This document shows positions 31,402 through 39,981 of a stretch of 64,000 nucleotides of DNA, one piece after another (within the stretch, counting starts at the first letter, position 1; the number at the start of each line of letters is the position of its first letter). Below the pieces are notes generated by a model. That model saw nothing but the letters and a program-made list of their open reading frames with translations, did no database searches and had not been told where the DNA came from. Location of the stretch: NCBI GenBank assembly GCA_947258565.1, contig CAMYJB010000011.1:62636-126635 (forward strand), in the 5' to 3' direction. The DNA comes from an uncultured Woeseiaceae bacterium (GTDB lineage Bacteria > Pseudomonadota > Gammaproteobacteria > Steroidobacterales > Woeseiaceae). Position numbers and translations under genes: made by a program.

Positions 31402-32405
31402 GTCTCCGTCCCGATATAGCGCAATACCTGGATGCGACGATTGTACGAGTCCGCAACAAAAATCATGTTGTCTCGTGTCACATGGATGCCATTCGGCAGC
31501 CAGAATTCTCCAGGCCCCTGGCCCTGCTCGCCGAAAGCCAGCAGCAGCATACCTTGACGGTCGAATATCTGTACACCGTTGAACAATGCGTCGACGACGT
31601 AGATGTGGCCCAGTGCATCGACCGCCACGCCCTTGGGACGCGCGAAGTCGCCAACCTGGTCGCCGTTCTTGCCGAAGGCATGCAGGAATTCCCCATCCGT
31701 CGCAAATTGCTGGATGCGGAAGTTAAGAGAGTCGGTGACGATGAGTTCGCCGTCCCCGGGAAGCCACAGGTAGGTCGGGAAATTGAACTGGCCCGGTTCC
31801 GTTCCGCGCTCCCCGAAGCCGAGAACTTGTTCGCCTTCGGGGGTGAAGGCCTTGATGGATTGCGCGCCAGTGTCCGTTACGAACAGCACGCCCGCGTCTT
31901 CGTCCCAGGCGACGCCGGTCGGCTGCTGCAGGGCCTCGCCCGTATCCAGGCGCTGCAAATACTTGTCACCTGCGCCGATTGTGAAAATGCCGCGTAATAG
32001 CGAGTCGGCGACGTACACTCGGCCGGCCGGCGTGATCGCAAGACCGATCGGCGAACCCAGGGATTCATCGCGCGACACCCGGAGACAATCGTAACGGCTG
32101 CGTTCGAGATCGAAGCGGTGGACGCAACGCGCGTCGGGGTCGGCGACATAGATCATATCGCCGCCTGTTGTCGCCACGACGTCCATCGGTCGCACCATGG
32201 CGTTTTTCGGCGCGCCAGCGACGACGCTGACCAGGCGACCCCAGAAGCCGGGCCGGATGCCCAGGTCATCCGGCCGGGCAATTGCCTGCACGAATGCGAT
32301 TCGCGGCGGGTCCGGCGGTTCCGGCCAGATGCGTCCTTCGCTGGCGAACGGAACCACGTCGGGACCGCTCGCACACGCGTACATCGTGCCGAGGAGCACG
32401 ATCAT
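31398..32405 (-). CDS. NHL-repeat beta-propeller lipoprotein-like protein (start uncertain, 32405-32435)
   Basis: IVLLGTMYACASGP signal; FARPKGVAVDALGHIYVVDALFNGVQIF. Confidence 0.87.
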   Translation of the reverse strand: MIVLLGTMYACASGPDVVPFASEGRIWPEPPDPPRIAFVQAIARPDDLGIRPGFWGRLVSVVAGAPKNAMVRPMDVVATTGGDMIYVADPDARCVHRFDLERSRYDCLRVSRDESLGSPIGLAITPAGRVYVADSLLRGIFTIGAGDKYLQRLDTGEALQQPTGVAWDEDAGVLFVTDTGAQSIKAFTPEGEQVLGFGERGTEPGQFNFPTYLWLPGDGELIVTDSLNFRIQQFATDGEFLHAFGKNGDQVGDFARPKGVAVDALGHIYVVDALFNGVQIFDRQGMLLLAFGEQGQGPGEFWLPNGIHVTRDNMIFVADSYNRRIQVLRYIGTET

Positions 32406-32437
32406 GCAGAGGAATGTCGCACGCCTCCGGTCCACGA

Positions 32438-34453
32438 CTAGAACACCCTCGTCAGCTGAGCCGTCACGGTAACATTGTTCCACTCGGATACGCCCAGCTC
32501 GTCCTCTGAAATCGTCGCACGCATTTCGAACCGCATCTGGCGATAACTCCATTGCCAGTTCAACCGGTGCCGGAATTGCTTGCGGGGCAGGCTGCCACCC
32601 GTATCGTCGAGCAGGAACGCATCGTAGGAAAGGTAGCTTCTCCGCAGTACGCGCCCGCGCAACCCGATTCGATACGTAACCTGGCTGATGTCCTCGTTGG
32701 AGTTCTCGTAGTCGGTCTCGTTCAGGCCAGCCGCCAGCGTCAGTGCCAGCGTACCGCCCAGGCTCGTCGTAAAGCTGACGTCCAGCTGATCGCTGACAAA
32801 AGGCGAAGTCTCCAGGTCCTGTCGCAAATGGCGGTACTGTGCGTCTAGCGTCCAGCCGTCCAGGAACTGGTTGGTCGTACCGATTCCGAACTCCACTATC
32901 TCGCCGTCATTCAGCGGATTCGTCAGCTCGCCTTGCCTAATCTTTGTGTCCTGTATGTCGTAGCGAACGTGCGCCCTGAATGTCCGCAGGAAATCGGCGC
33001 TCAGCGCAATACCCGAACCGTAGGTATCGAATTCCGCTGTGCCGGACGTGCTGTAGCTGTAGTCGACGAGCACGGTCTCGCCGTCCGTGATGCTGCTGTT
33101 TACCAGCCTCTGTACCGAGGTCACGCTACCGGTCTCGATCAGGCGGTAGTCGAGTCCTTCCACGTAGGTCTGCGTCTTGTCAGCGTTGCGGACCACGACC
33201 GAACCCGGCACGACAAACTCGTTGCGAAGATCGACCGGGTTGGTACCGATGAGAATCAGCGGCTCGTCGAATACGTCGATCTCATCGGCCGTTGATTCCT
33301 GGTCGTTTCGCTCCGCTCTTGCGGATCCCGATATGCCGAACCCTCCGAATCCCGTTTCGCGAGAATATGTGGCAGCGCCCCTCAGCGAATTCCGATCGCG
33401 CGTGAATCCCGTTTGATCAACCGTCGAGTGGCCGAGCGACGCACGCGCGAAGGTGCTCTCGGTCAATTGTTCAGCCGCCCCGATTTCCAGGTCGGTGAAA
33501 TCCTGGCGGGTCGAATCCCGTTTCGATGTCACGTCGCGAAGATTTAAGAATGCGTGCCCGTCGCCGTCATACTGCCAGTGGACGTTGCCGTTATACGTAC
33601 GGTCGTCCAGGGTCGAGACGATCGTCGTCACGTTTTCCTGGTCCATTTGCCGCAGGCGTTGCGAGATTCTGACCTGCTCGTCGGCACCAAAAACATTGTT
33701 GGCGCGTACTTCGGCGATCTCCTGGTCGAGTTCGGAACGTACGATCGGCAAACCCGCGCTGCCGCTGGCCGACTCCTGTTCGAGTTTGTCGAACTGGAAT
33801 GTGATGTTGTCCGAATTTCTGTATGTCGAATCCAGCGCGAAACTCTTCGTTTCGGCAGACGTGTCGACGACGGAACCAAGCCCCGACCCGTCGGCCTCCT
33901 GGCGAGTTATTGCGTACCGCAATGTCGTCCTGTCCCTCAACAACTGGGTAACGTGGCCCCTCACTCCGTAGGCGTCGTTCTGCACCAGGAAGCGGCCGGA
34001 CCGGCTGGTCGTCACCGACGGGTGAGTCCGCTCGTAGTAGACCGAAACCGGATAATTCTTCAGGTCCAGGATGTTCAGGCGGCCGAGAAAATTGAACAGC
34101 ACGTCATTGTTGCTGGCCTCGTCGACATTCGTATCGAATTGTTGCTGCACGAAGACGGGGCCGCCGCCGAGATCCATGTTCAGGAAACCGGGGTGGTAGA
34201 CGAAGCTCTTGGTCAGTACGAAGAGCTCCTGCTCCCAGCTCGACTGCTGTTCGAACGATTTTTCCAGGGAGGCCCCACGTTCACGGTCGTCGAACAGGTA
34301 GCCGACGCGCACATGCCCGGTTACGTCGAGGAGACCGAACGGCTTGATATCGTCGACTTCGTGGTATTCGGCGGCGCACACAGCCGGCATCAGCAGGATC
34401 AGTGCGAACTTCCTGGCTGCTTCGGCCCACCCTTCTGGATTCCTTTCTCTCAA
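32438..34453 (-). CDS. Outer-membrane beta-barrel, porin of an electron-conduit-like cluster (TTG start proposed)
   Basis: Signal KFALILLMPAVCAAEYHEV; long alternating hydrophobic/polar strands; ends LGVSEWNNVTVTAQLTRVF; the longer ORF to 34612 overlaps the upstream gene. Confidence 0.78.
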   Translation of the reverse strand: MRERNPEGWAEAARKFALILLMPAVCAAEYHEVDDIKPFGLLDVTGHVRVGYLFDDRERGASLEKSFEQQSSWEQELFVLTKSFVYHPGFLNMDLGGGPVFVQQQFDTNVDEASNNDVLFNFLGRLNILDLKNYPVSVYYERTHPSVTTSRSGRFLVQNDAYGVRGHVTQLLRDRTTLRYAITRQEADGSGLGSVVDTSAETKSFALDSTYRNSDNITFQFDKLEQESASGSAGLPIVRSELDQEIAEVRANNVFGADEQVRISQRLRQMDQENVTTIVSTLDDRTYNGNVHWQYDGDGHAFLNLRDVTSKRDSTRQDFTDLEIGAAEQLTESTFARASLGHSTVDQTGFTRDRNSLRGAATYSRETGFGGFGISGSARAERNDQESTADEIDVFDEPLILIGTNPVDLRNEFVVPGSVVVRNADKTQTYVEGLDYRLIETGSVTSVQRLVNSSITDGETVLVDYSYSTSGTAEFDTYGSGIALSADFLRTFRAHVRYDIQDTKIRQGELTNPLNDGEIVEFGIGTTNQFLDGWTLDAQYRHLRQDLETSPFVSDQLDVSFTTSLGGTLALTLAAGLNETDYENSNEDISQVTYRIGLRGRVLRRSYLSYDAFLLDDTGGSLPRKQFRHRLNWQWSYRQMRFEMRATISEDELGVSEWNNVTVTAQLTRVF

Positions 34454-34493
34454 AGCGCCGCCCCTACAAGTCCTCAACGCCGGGGTTCGGATG

Positions 34494-35582
34494 TCACTCG
34501 CGCCGCGAGCCGTAACCGAATACCGTGACGTTGTTGTTGCCGAACTGGCTCGCGACGAGGACCAGGTACTCGACGTCGAAATCCGGTGCGATGTACTGCT
34601 CGAAATAGGCAACGTTGTCGTAGTCGATCTTGATGGCCGTTGGGAGGTTGATACTGTCCCTGCCGCCGCCCTGGGCGCCGAAGAACATCAGCGCACCGCC
34701 GTCCTGTGCAAATACCTGGATGTTCTCGAACGCGGCGTCAGTCACAAAGACATGCCCCTCGCGGTCTACCGATATTCCCTTCGGGCGTGAAAACGTGCCC
34801 GGCACCATACCTGCCTCCCCGAATTCACGGATGAACTCGCCCTCCAGCGTGAACTGCTGCACCCGGAAATTGATGGTATCGACGACGTAAAGCGTATCGT
34901 CCGCCGCAACCGACAGGTTCGTCGGGTTATTGAACTCGCCCGGCGCCGATCCGAGACCGCCGAAGCTCAGCAAGGTCGCCCCAGTGGACTTGTCGAGCGC
35001 GTGCACCTTGTGTTGCATCAGGTCCGTGACGTACAGCCTGTCCCCGACGATCGCGACGTCGACCGGCTTGAACTGGCCCGGTTCGCCATAAGCCCTGAGA
35101 AAACGGTTTTGGCCGTCGTAGACCAGCACCTGTTCACGACCGGTATCGGTGACATAGCGGGTACCGTCGTCGTCGATCGTTATGTTGATGGGCTTCTTGA
35201 GCGTTCCCCCACCCTTCGGGCGCACGACCGCAGATTTGCGATTCGCGAGATCGAAGACCGCCCACCCGGGACCACGCGCGTCAACAACGTAAATGGCGCC
35301 CTCGTGAATTGCGACACCATAGGGTTTCTCGACCAGGTGATTCTCCTTGTCCTCGCCGCCGAACACGAAATCCCTGAAACTGCTCTTGCCGGACGACACG
35401 TCCAGTGCCGAGGAGAAACTTGCCAGAAACTGAAAGCGGGGAAGATCGGGCGGCAGCGGATAGAACAGGTACTCCTCCGCTTCATCGCCCGAGTCCGCGC
35501 GCAGCACGCCGATCGGAACTGCGAAAAGAACTACGGCCGCCAGCACAGCGGGCGAGAAAATTGCCAGGCTATGTCGATTCAT
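34494..35582 (-). CDS. NHL-repeat beta-propeller protein
   Basis: FSRPKGISVDREGHVFVTDAAFENIQVF blades; signal peptide. Confidence 0.9.
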   Translation of the reverse strand: MNRHSLAIFSPAVLAAVVLFAVPIGVLRADSGDEAEEYLFYPLPPDLPRFQFLASFSSALDVSSGKSSFRDFVFGGEDKENHLVEKPYGVAIHEGAIYVVDARGPGWAVFDLANRKSAVVRPKGGGTLKKPINITIDDDGTRYVTDTGREQVLVYDGQNRFLRAYGEPGQFKPVDVAIVGDRLYVTDLMQHKVHALDKSTGATLLSFGGLGSAPGEFNNPTNLSVAADDTLYVVDTINFRVQQFTLEGEFIREFGEAGMVPGTFSRPKGISVDREGHVFVTDAAFENIQVFAQDGGALMFFGAQGGGRDSINLPTAIKIDYDNVAYFEQYIAPDFDVEYLVLVASQFGNNNVTVFGYGSRRE

Positions 35583-35623
35583 CCTCTGCCTCCCGGGCTA
35601 TTAAGTCCAAGGCACCGAAAATC

Positions 35624-35662
35624 AAAAACGCCGCCACCGGCCGCCGCGCCGATGGCAGCGTT
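35624..35662 (-). terminator. Strong intrinsic terminator downstream of the tetraheme cytochrome
   Basis: Minus strand AACGCTGCCATCGGC-GCGGCG-GCCGGTGGCGGCGTT, 15 consecutive pairs (two G-U), followed by TTTGATTTT. Confidence 0.88.
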
Positions 35663-35677
35663 GATGTTACTCGAGCG

Positions 35678-36298
35678 TTACTTGTTATGGCACGTCAGGC
35701 ACATTGCGCTCGCGCTATTGGCCAGGCGCAGGAACGGCGCAATTTGGTCATCATGTACGTCATGACATGACGCGCATTCCAGGCTGCCTGCAAACAGCAT
35801 GTCTGCATCGATCGTGCTGCCGAGCCCCGAATTTGCGGTCGCCGGGTCGGCCAGACCGCCGTCCGTTGTCGCGAGCGCCGTATCGTAGACGAACGAGATC
35901 GGGTGATCGTCACTCAGGTCGGTGCCGATAAGTGCGTTGCCGGTAATAGTGTTGCCTCCGGTGCCTGCATTACCGCCGAAAGCATCTAAAGCGACCGTGC
36001 CATCGTGGCATGACAGGCAGAGCCTCGATGCACCGGCAGGCTGGCCGGACGGTCCGCCGTCGAACGTCGGCGAAGCGTACACGGTAAACGTCGCCCCGGT
36101 AACTTCGTGGTTCCAGAGCGGTGCTCCCGATACTGTCGTGTCTGCGTTGTGAGGCGTGTGGCAGACGATACAGATTTGGCCGCCCGTGTTCGGCTCAAGG
36201 CTTAAATCATGATCCGTACCCACAATCGTCTGCGCCGATGCCATTCCGCTCAAGAACAGGCCAGCTACCGCTGTCAAACCTGCTAATTTCTTAAACAT
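35678..36298 (-). CDS. Tetraheme c-type cytochrome (OmcE-like arrangement)
   Basis: Signal peptide; CIVCHTPHN, CLSCHDGT, CASCHDVHD, CLTCHNK; ends directly after fourth haem motif. Confidence 0.92.
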   Translation of the reverse strand: MFKKLAGLTAVAGLFLSGMASAQTIVGTDHDLSLEPNTGGQICIVCHTPHNADTTVSGAPLWNHEVTGATFTVYASPTFDGGPSGQPAGASRLCLSCHDGTVALDAFGGNAGTGGNTITGNALIGTDLSDDHPISFVYDTALATTDGGLADPATANSGLGSTIDADMLFAGSLECASCHDVHDDQIAPFLRLANSASAMCLTCHNK

Positions 36299-36649
36299 TT
36301 CCTACTCCTCGAATTTTCCCTTGCGCAAAGTACATATCCGGAGATTCGGCCTTTAGATCAGGACTGCTTCGCGAGTCCCCGGAATAAATGTGTCCCCAAA
36401 AATCTTGGCCTGACCTTTTGGAACAATTCGATTATCGAAGAGTCAACAAACCCTATTAATCGTGCGAGTCGCGTACTCTATTGGGGGAACTACCTATAAG
36501 ACGAGGGTGGTCACGAAACACGGGATTGTGGTAAGGTGTTGGAGAATTCTGTGACATTTTGCAAAGACCGCATTTCCTACGCCTGACCCTTGCGTTCTTA
36601 TGTAAACCCCCGTCGCAGAAAACCGCGATTTAAGCGCTAATTCGCTGAG

Positions 36650-36674
36650 AAAACCCCGCCCCCTGCGGGGTTTT
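36650..36674 (+). terminator. GC-rich hairpin with flanking A/T tracts (possibly bidirectional)
   Basis: AAAACCCCGC-CCCCT-GCGGGGTTTT then CTTTTTT on plus strand. Confidence 0.75.
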
Positions 36675-36733
36675 CTTTTTTGGACTGGGTGACGAGCTGC
36701 ACCAGCATTTCCTGCTACCACAAAAAACCCCGC

Positions 36734-38953
36734 CTAGTTGACAATATCCACATCCAGGGTGCGGGTGTTGTCGGCCGTATCCGTCTCGCCTGTCACCGTG
36801 TCTGCGGTCGCTGTAAACGTCCGCAGGCCGCAACCGTCATTCCTGTCGTAAGTCCAGTTGTAGACCAGGTCGGCCGTCGCCCCGGATGCCAGGCTGGCGA
36901 CCGTTTGCGGGTCGAAGTTCTGGTCGTCCGGGTGGTCGGACGCCAGCGCCACGGAGAAGTTGGACTCTGTCGCGGTGCCCTGGTTTTCGACCGTCACCGT
37001 TATCAGGATATCTCGCAGCCGCGAGCCGCAGGTGGCGATCGGCGACGGCGGATTGACGGACATGGCGATAACCGCCAGGTTGTTCACCGGACCCGCTGCA
37101 ACCACGTCGGCCGTCGTGCTCGCCGAGTTGTCGGCCGTGTTTGTCTCGCCCGGTACCGTGTCCGCCGTTGCCGTCAGCGTGTGCGTCCCCACGGTGGTGG
37201 ACGCGTTGGTGTTCCACGTAAAGTTCAGCGTGGTGACGTTACCCGCTGCGAGGGCCCCGCTGCTCAGTGTCTGGATCGTGCCATCCTGGTCGGATACCAG
37301 GGTCACATTGAACATTTCCGTAGCACCACCGTTGTTGGTCACCTGGACGTCCACGCCGGCAGATGTACCCTGCGTGACCGTTGGCGGCGCCGTGACGGAG
37401 TCCACGGTTACGTCGTGCGTGGTCGCCGGGATTACCTCGGATGTCGTGCTTGCCGAATTGTCCGCGGTATCGGTCTCACCCGGCACCGTGTCGGCCGTCG
37501 CCGTCAGCGTATGCACGACCTCGGTCGCACCCGTCGTATCCCAGGTGAAATTCAGTGTGGTCGACGCGCCGATTCCAAGAGGTCCGCTGCTCAGTGTCTG
37601 GATCGTGCCGTCGAGGTCCGATACCAGGGTAACGTTGAACGTTTCCGTATAGCCGCCCTGGTTGGCAATGTCGACGGACACTGTCGCGCTGGTGTTCACC
37701 TCGACCTGGGGTGGCGCCGTTACGGCCGTCACTGCGACGTCGTGGATATCCAGCACCGCGACCGTAACCGTGTTGCCGGTGAGCGTGTTGTTGGCGACGT
37801 TGACCTCGGCGATCACCGGCTGTGCCTCGGCAGACACTGTGTGGAGGCCATCGGTCGTCGTTGTCCAGACGAAGACGGCCTGCCCTGTGCCGCCGGCCGG
37901 CGGCACGTCGCCAACGGCGACAGTGCCGAGCAGGCGGTCGATGCTCGAATAGAACTTGACCCTCACCACCTCGGTCGCATCGCCGAGGTTGGTGAAGTCG
38001 GCCGTTATCGTCACGGTCTGTCCCGAGTTGACCGATATAGGCGCCGCCACCACGCTGTCCATCCGGACATCGCGGTTGGGCATGGTCCAGGGCGTGCAGT
38101 CAGCGCCCTTGTCGAAACAGCCGTCGTGCAGGTGGCAATCCGTGCACGTGCGGTCCTGGTTGTGTAGCGAGCAGTCGGCTGCGTCGTCGTAGCCGCAGGC
38201 ATTCTTGGACACGACCGTATGACACATGTGGCAGATCGCGTCGTGCCCACCACCCGCGGTATCACTCCACTCCGTAATCGTCTCCCAGGTCGCGTCCGCA
38301 GGGCTCATTCCGTCTTCGTCGTGATCCGCCCAGCCATGGATGGTCACGTTCGAATCGCTCGCATCACGGTTCTCGAAGATGACGTGCCGCTTGCGCGTCA
38401 CGTAACAGTCGTTCTCCACCGTGTCGTCACAGGATTGCGTGACTGTCGTATTGCGGTCGGGAATGCCGTCCTTGTTCATGTCCCGTTCCTTCGTGATGAT
38501 GATCGCGTAAGGCGTTTCACCATCCGGGTCCTCACGCCCGACCATCTTGGTGTTGACACCCACCGGCCAGCCACCGGGCCGGGTGTCGGTACCGTCGCGA
38601 CCGGCCGCGTTGTCGTCCGCCAAGTGGTTCGGGTCGTTCAGGCGCCAGTTCGGCATGTTGTCATGCACTTCGTGACAGTCGGTGCAGGTGCTGTAGTGCT
38701 CCGGATAACTGCCTTCGCCCCGATGCGGTTGCACCGCGGCAGTGGTTCCGTTTGCCGTGAGGTGGCATCCCATGCACAGCACCTCGATATTGACGGGGTC
38801 GCTGCGGGGCACAAAGCCGGTGTCAGACCCGTGCAATGAATGGCAGTAGCCGCACTCATGGGTGGGCAACAGGGCGTGCGCGTTGTCGGACGCCAGCAAC
38901 AAGACGATGGCCAGGAGCAAGGTCGAGGTCAACGATTTCATGAAAGCGCTCAT
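36734..38953 (-). CDS. Pentaheme cytochrome with four C-terminal CARDB/Ig-like repeats
   Basis: CGYCH, CMGCH, CTDCH, CHMCH, CTDCH in N-terminal third; four about 105-aa repeats containing LTATADTVPGETDTADNSAS-like ends. Confidence 0.9.
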   Translation of the reverse strand: MSAFMKSLTSTLLLAIVLLLASDNAHALLPTHECGYCHSLHGSDTGFVPRSDPVNIEVLCMGCHLTANGTTAAVQPHRGEGSYPEHYSTCTDCHEVHDNMPNWRLNDPNHLADDNAAGRDGTDTRPGGWPVGVNTKMVGREDPDGETPYAIIITKERDMNKDGIPDRNTTVTQSCDDTVENDCYVTRKRHVIFENRDASDSNVTIHGWADHDEDGMSPADATWETITEWSDTAGGGHDAICHMCHTVVSKNACGYDDAADCSLHNQDRTCTDCHLHDGCFDKGADCTPWTMPNRDVRMDSVVAAPISVNSGQTVTITADFTNLGDATEVVRVKFYSSIDRLLGTVAVGDVPPAGGTGQAVFVWTTTTDGLHTVSAEAQPVIAEVNVANNTLTGNTVTVAVLDIHDVAVTAVTAPPQVEVNTSATVSVDIANQGGYTETFNVTLVSDLDGTIQTLSSGPLGIGASTTLNFTWDTTGATEVVHTLTATADTVPGETDTADNSASTTSEVIPATTHDVTVDSVTAPPTVTQGTSAGVDVQVTNNGGATEMFNVTLVSDQDGTIQTLSSGALAAGNVTTLNFTWNTNASTTVGTHTLTATADTVPGETNTADNSASTTADVVAAGPVNNLAVIAMSVNPPSPIATCGSRLRDILITVTVENQGTATESNFSVALASDHPDDQNFDPQTVASLASGATADLVYNWTYDRNDGCGLRTFTATADTVTGETDTADNTRTLDVDIVN
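37080..37690. repeat. Internal tandem duplication of a CARDB-domain coding unit (about 327 bp offset)
   Basis: TGCTCAGTGTCTGGATCGTGCC at 37261 recurs at 37588 with extended flanking similarity. Confidence 0.85.
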
Positions 38954-39981
38954 TGCACGAGATCCTCCATGTTGAATGCCTCGATCCGGGTCAGCATCGT
39001 GTTGGCGACCAGCGTTCGTCCTGTTGCAGCATCAAACAGCACCCCGGTTGGCAACAGGAGTTGCCCCGGTGCCGTCCCCTTGCCGCCAAAGACGCCGAGC
39101 GAGCCGAACGTGTTGGGAGAAACCTCTTCGAACACGAGGACTTCATGGCGGAAACTGTCGGCCAGGTAAACGCGCCCTGCGTCATCCACGGCCACGCCCT
39201 GCGCACGGGAGAAATTCTGGCCGGCGTTCCCGGTGTTGCCGTCGATCGCAGCCAGAAACGCGCCGTCGTAATCGTAAACCTGGATGGCGGAGCCGAGCGA
39301 ACAACCCATCCAGGTGCATGTCTCGATGCCGTCGTCGCTGACGAAGATGCGCTGGCCGACCCGGTCCAGGGCGATGCCCTGCGGCTTGCCCAGCGGCGCC
39401 GCACTGCCCGGCCCGCCGATGGTACGCACGAGATTGCCGTCAGCGTCGAGCACGAGGATCGCTTTCTCAACCTTGCTGGCGACGAACAACAGACCCTGCC
39501 CTTCGTCCGCAACCATGGCCGAGGGCTGCCCGACCGGCGCCGCCGTCAGGCTGGGCGAGGTCTGCACCCATTGTGATTTGCTGTTTATGCTGGACGAATC
39601 CTTGATGCCTTTCTTCTTGGGCTTGCCGTAGCCGAAGACCTGGATGCGGCCGGTGTATTCCTCGCCGACGTACAGGCGGTTGTTCATCCAGGCAACGCTC
39701 AGAGGTTTGCCAGCGGTCGCCTGCGTTTCATCGGTATAGATCGGCAATGCGTCCAGCGCCTGCATGGAAAGCGGATCCACGATGACCACTTTCCTGCCGA
39801 CATAGTCGCCTACGACGAGCCCCAGCGGGCTCTCGGCCATGCGAAGCGGCCCCACGAACTCGAGGGTCTGAGCAAAAGAAACTGGCGACGCCAGGCCCGT
39901 TACCACGGCAAGCGCACACAGCATCGCTGCCATCCGTGCGCCTGAGAATCCAGAAAGTCGGAAGATTGAAATTCGAAACAT
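38950..39981 (-). CDS. NHL-repeat beta-propeller protein (start probably 39981)
   Basis: MFRISIFRLSGFSGARMAAMLCALAVVTGLASPVSFAQ signal; RAQGVAVDDAGRVYLADSFRHEVLVF. Confidence 0.88.
   Translation of the reverse strand: MFRISIFRLSGFSGARMAAMLCALAVVTGLASPVSFAQTLEFVGPLRMAESPLGLVVGDYVGRKVVIVDPLSMQALDALPIYTDETQATAGKPLSVAWMNNRLYVGEEYTGRIQVFGYGKPKKKGIKDSSSINSKSQWVQTSPSLTAAPVGQPSAMVADEGQGLLFVASKVEKAILVLDADGNLVRTIGGPGSAAPLGKPQGIALDRVGQRIFVSDDGIETCTWMGCSLGSAIQVYDYDGAFLAAIDGNTGNAGQNFSRAQGVAVDDAGRVYLADSFRHEVLVFEEVSPNTFGSLGVFGGKGTAPGQLLLPTGVLFDAATGRTLVANTMLTRIEAFNMEDLVQ

Noticed and set aside
36541-36660. Possible c-di-GMP-I riboswitch (minus strand ACGCAAGGG near 36590)
   Set aside because: Lacks the GGGACGCAAAGCC half and proper spacing of the GEMM core; only a chance partial match.
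36680-38167. 495-aa plus-strand ORF
   Set aside because: Antisense to the pentaheme/CARDB gene; composition is an Arg/Val/Gly-rich mirror of a GC-rich repeat region, no recognisable domain.
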